Below are positions 60,967 through 64,000 of a DNA stretch of 64,000 nt, piece after piece. Positions within the stretch are counted from its first letter, which is position 1. The number at the start of each line of letters is the position of its first letter. This DNA comes from an uncultured bacterium. Lineage in GTDB: Bacteria > Cyanobacteriota > Vampirovibrionia > Gastranaerophilales > Gastranaerophilaceae. The translations under genes and the position numbers were made by a program. The notes beneath the pieces were generated by a model. The model saw nothing but the letters and a program-made list of their open reading frames with translations. It had not been told where the DNA came from and did no database searches. The stretch covers positions 15,107-79,106 of the forward strand of contig CABQAQ010000009.1 of NCBI GenBank assembly GCA_902462155.1. The letters run 5' to 3'.

Positions 60967-61785
60967 ATGAAAATAGGCATTGTTTCTTTAGGTTTAATTG
61001 GAGGTTCCATCTTTAAATGTTTAGTTGCTAAACAACTTAATGTTATTGGAATTACTCAGAATATTAATACTCTTAACTATGCTAAAAAATATAATTTACA
61101 GATATTTAACAATTTACAGTTATTAAAAGATTCAGATATAGTTTTTGTGTGTTCGCCTATAAGTCATACTTTAAAAACTTTAGATACACTTGAAAGTATA
61201 GTTTCTAAAGATTGTATAGTTACAGATGTTGCAAGTTTGAAATCTTTTGTAATGCAAAAAGAACGCCCTTATAAATTTATAGGATCTCATCCGATGGCTG
61301 GTACTGAGCATTCTGGATTTGATTATTCTTCCAAAGATCTTTTTATTAATGCGAAATGGGTACTTACTTTATCTAAAAATTCATCCAAGGTTGATGTTGA
61401 TATTTTGTCAAATCTTATAAAAAAAATGGGTGCAAAGCCTATAATTATAGACCCTCAAGATCACGATTTTGCTTGTGCTTTAATTAGTCATATGCCTTTA
61501 ATTCTTTCTCAAGCTCTTTTTCTTACCGGATCTGAAAATAATTTAGCTCTAACTCTTGCTTCTTCAGGCTTTCGTGATATGACAAGATTAGCTATGACTA
61601 ATCCAAATTTGGCTTCCGATATGCTAACTTTTAATAAAGATAATATTTTAAACTCTTTAAAATTATTAAATAAGAATATTGAGTATTTAATTAATAATCC
61701 AGATTATTTATCAATAATTCAGCCTATTATTAACAATAGGCTGAATATGTATGATCAAGATGGTAAAAATAAACTACTTTTTTAA
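60967..61785 (+). CDS. tyrA: Prephenate dehydrogenase
   Basis: 272 residues from ATG 60967; upstream in-frame codons back to 60913 lie before the Rossmann start and are not likely coding. IGIVSLGLIGGSIFKCL is the dinucleotide-binding motif, FVCSPISH, VTDVASLK, and GSHPMAGTEHSGFDYSS holds the catalytic His. Tyrosine synthesis: prephenate to hydroxyphenylpyruvate (or arogenate to tyrosine). TGTTACAAT ends 6 bases before the ATG, no RBS, so leaderless. Overlaps the convergent next gene by 4 bases. Confidence 0.92.
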   Translation: MKIGIVSLGLIGGSIFKCLVAKQLNVIGITQNINTLNYAKKYNLQIFNNLQLLKDSDIVFVCSPISHTLKTLDTLESIVSKDCIVTDVASLKSFVMQKERPYKFIGSHPMAGTEHSGFDYSSKDLFINAKWVLTLSKNSSKVDVDILSNLIKKMGAKPIIIDPQDHDFACALISHMPLILSQALFLTGSENNLALTLASSGFRDMTRLAMTNPNLASDMLTFNKDNILNSLKLLNKNIEYLINNPDYLSIIQPIINNRLNMYDQDGKNKLLF

Positions 61786-63878
61786 TTTCTCATATTGAAA
61801 AATAACATCTCATTTGCTGCTTTTTCGTCTATATCTACAAATTTTAATCCTGCTATTTTCTTTTCTCGATCTAACCTTACTACTACTGCTGTTGCAAATA
61901 AGGATGTACCATTATAATTTACTACTATATCTATTTTTTCACCAATATTTAACTCTTGATTATATTGAACCCCCATTCCAGATTTTGATATATCTATTAC
62001 TCTTACTATATTTGGAGAGGATAAATAAAATTCCATATTTGCATTTGCAACTTCATATCTTTGGGATTCTCTTTTTATTTTTAATTGAGATTGACTAAAT
62101 GTAGTATTATTTTTAGATTTTATTAATTCATAATCTTTGAAATTTCCACTTGAAATTATTTGGCTTGGGGATAAACTTGATTCCTTTATTATAGAATTAA
62201 TAATTTTATTATCAATATTTTTATTTTGATCTGCATTCAATACTAATTTAAAATTCTTTAAATCCCTTTTTATTCCGGATATAGATCTTCTACTCTGATT
62301 TATTTCTATCTTACGGATTTGACTTACTATCTTGCTATTATCACCTATATTAATTTTACCATTTAATCCACTTTCTATTGATAATTTTTCTTTTGCATTA
62401 ATATTACCGACTACATTTATATTTTTTGCTTTATTACTTGATATTATATATATATTTCCGCTAGCTGATTTTATATTTGAGTTATTATTTATATTTATAT
62501 CCTTTATACCATTATTCAGTATGTTAATATCTAAATTAGATAAAATATCCCCATTAATATTAACATTTCCACTTTTACAATTTGTTATTTTTATATTATC
62601 TAGATAATCATCTGCACCATTTGCAATTGTTATATTTTTTAAATTACTTATAACTTTACCATCAATATTTATATCGCCCTTAGACTTATTATCCATAATT
62701 ATATCATTTTCAGAAATTATTGACCCTAAAATATTTATAGTAGATTCACTATCTGTATTATTATTCCTTATAAATATCTCATTACCGGCTTTTATTACTG
62801 AATTATTCTCTAATGTAATATCAGCATTTCCATCTTCAGAAATATTTATATCATTGTTCGAATTTAAAGTTCCTAATATAACTATTTTTCCTAAACTATT
62901 AATATTTATATTATTATCTGCCTTTAAATCAGAATTTTCAGAAATTGTTAATACACTATTATTATTCGTACTAATATTAATATCTCCTGATAAATTATTT
63001 ATATTTCCACTTAATTGTATATTATGATTTGTTGTAATATTAAAATCGCCATTACCTTTAATAAATCCGGCCAAAGATGACTTAGTTGATCCCATTGATA
63101 AAATAGTAATTTTACCTTCTTGTGATCTAAATTCGTAGTTACTATTTAAAATAGCTTCTTTATTATTTCCTAAATTAACAATACTTGAAATCAAGTTATC
63201 GGCTACCTTACGAGCTTCTGTTACTGAAGTTTTTGTTGCAATAGTTTCTTGACTGTTTAAAGATGTATCTTTACTTTTAAATCCTGTTATAATTTTAGAA
63301 TTGCTACCTGTATATACTTGACTCCCATATAATTCGACCTCATTTCGTGATAAAATTTTTCCATTTATAGAAATACTGTAAGCAAGATTATTTTTTAAAC
63401 TATCTAAAGTATTATTAAACTGAGAATCTGATAAACTAGCTAAGTTGTTTATATCCGGTAAATTACTAGGTGTGTATACCCCTAAAGCACCAACATTAAT
63501 TAACGCATTTGGTCCTACAGTAAAATCACCCTTACTTAAAAATATAACTTTTCCATTATAAAATTGACCGCTTTGGTTAATAGAATTTAATATCCCATTA
63601 ATGTTAACATTAGAATTTACTATATTTACGAATTTTGTCATTCCATTTTTGAATTGTAAATTTGCTATATCATTTTCAGATAAAGAAAATTTACCATATT
63701 GTCTAAAACCTATAGTATTTGAGTTGTTATATTTTTCTGGCGAAATTGTATAAACATTTCCATTCTGGATGGCTCCTGTAATATCCGTTGCTTTTGATAT
63801 ATTTATTGGAAATATCAATATGCTTATAATTGACAAATAAGTTAGTACATTAAATTTTTTTAAAATTCTTATTCTCAT
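61782..63878 (-). CDS. Secreted TPS-domain beta-helix protein with C-terminal PilZ domain
   Basis: About 698 residues from ATG 63878 with AGGGTGAG before it. Signal peptide (to about 31, ISKATD); then a filamentous-haemagglutinin N-terminal (TPS) domain: FSLSENDIANLQF, NVNINGILNSINQSGQ, GKVIFLSKGDFTVGPNALINVGALGVYT. Residues 230-540 are Asn/Ile-rich beta-helix-like repeats (NINSLGKIVILGTLNSNNDI type). The last 100 residues are a PilZ domain with both cyclic-di-GMP motifs, RESQR and DISKSGMG. A PilZ domain in an exported protein is unexpected. Confidence 0.8.
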   Translation of the reverse strand: MRIRILKKFNVLTYLSIISILIFPINISKATDITGAIQNGNVYTISPEKYNNSNTIGFRQYGKFSLSENDIANLQFKNGMTKFVNIVNSNVNINGILNSINQSGQFYNGKVIFLSKGDFTVGPNALINVGALGVYTPSNLPDINNLASLSDSQFNNTLDSLKNNLAYSISINGKILSRNEVELYGSQVYTGSNSKIITGFKSKDTSLNSQETIATKTSVTEARKVADNLISSIVNLGNNKEAILNSNYEFRSQEGKITILSMGSTKSSLAGFIKGNGDFNITTNHNIQLSGNINNLSGDINISTNNNSVLTISENSDLKADNNININSLGKIVILGTLNSNNDINISEDGNADITLENNSVIKAGNEIFIRNNNTDSESTINILGSIISENDIIMDNKSKGDINIDGKVISNLKNITIANGADDYLDNIKITNCKSGNVNINGDILSNLDINILNNGIKDININNNSNIKSASGNIYIISSNKAKNINVVGNINAKEKLSIESGLNGKINIGDNSKIVSQIRKIEINQSRRSISGIKRDLKNFKLVLNADQNKNIDNKIINSIIKESSLSPSQIISSGNFKDYELIKSKNNTTFSQSQLKIKRESQRYEVANANMEFYLSSPNIVRVIDISKSGMGVQYNQELNIGEKIDIVVNYNGTSLFATAVVVRLDREKKIAGLKFVDIDEKAANEMLFFNMRN

Positions 63879-64000
63879 ATATCTCACCCTACACATCTGA
63901 CATCTCTTTCATATCCATTATTTAGTAACGACTATTTTAGAAAAAACTTTAAAACATTATATAAAATAGTTATAATAATTTTATATCTTGTATATATTTA

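Noticed and set aside
1..64000. CRISPR arrays or cas genes
   Set aside because: No regularly spaced repeat with unique spacers and no Cas-like protein was seen; the only regular repeats are the short iterons at 45043-45094.

Overview
The window is a 64 kb, very AT-rich bacterial segment. The organism is Gram-negative-like: it has an LptB/LptF-type lipopolysaccharide export pair. It is probably anaerobic, because the left edge carries the C-terminal part of the [FeFe]-hydrogenase maturase HydG. Low GC, HydG, a large secreted-type glycosyltransferase with an N-terminal ISFG motif, and several unrecognised lineage-type proteins suggest a gut Gastranaerophilales (Vampirovibrionia/'Melainabacteria') genome. 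That placement is inference from gene style; no marker was searched.

Region 1 (1-20130) is ordinary chromosome: hydG; argB-argD (arginine); a membrane-anchored AAA+ ATPase without a protease domain; metX-metW (methionine) downstream of two paralogous multi-span membrane proteins; a PHP phosphoesterase; a 940-residue glycosyltransferase; an RlmD/RumA-type rRNA methyltransferase; a calcineurin-type phosphoesterase plus TPR protein; two sugar ABC permeases; and rimP-nusA, whose leader has a terminator hairpin only a few bases after the predicted start of transcription.

Region 2 (20132-45350) is a mosaic mobile island. It lies between a tRNA-Leu and a tRNA-Ser whose 3' ends both point inward. 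(a) 20194-25612 is a phage-like integration module: serine recombinase, S24 repressor, divergent early genes, excisionase and tyrosine integrase. (b) 25717-35224 is a minus-strand P2/Mu-type contractile tail cluster (sheath, tube, E/E+E', tape measure, U, X, D, V, W, J). It is decayed: the sheath lacks its N-terminus, D has an internal stop, V and W are joined by a deletion, and J is cut off. Two toxin-antitoxin clusters on the plus strand interrupt it. (c) 35397-41313 is a defence cassette: a PrrC/RloC-like ABC ATPase split by one extra A in an A8 run, divergent from two overlapping C5-cytosine methyltransferases and a PD-(D/E)XK restriction enzyme. (d) 41435-45170 is a Mu-like transposition module (core-binding-domain protein, MuB, MuA, HTH) ending in iteron-like repeats. 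No capsid, portal or terminase genes are present, so this is not an intact phage.

Region 3 (45351-64000) is chromosome again: thioredoxin, a GlcF-like iron-sulfur protein, a HEAT-like protein, lptB-lptF/G, a phosphodiester glycosidase-type protein, an NTPase-TPR protein, rsmG, hpf, a soluble protein with a complete FlhA-type cytosolic domain but no membrane part, ispH-rpsA, tyrA, and a secreted TPS-domain protein that ends in a PilZ domain.

A recurring feature is genes with no ribosome-binding site but a -10 box (often TGnTAnAAT) six to eight bases before the ATG, which predicts leaderless mRNAs. All calls come from reading the sequence; no database search was run.
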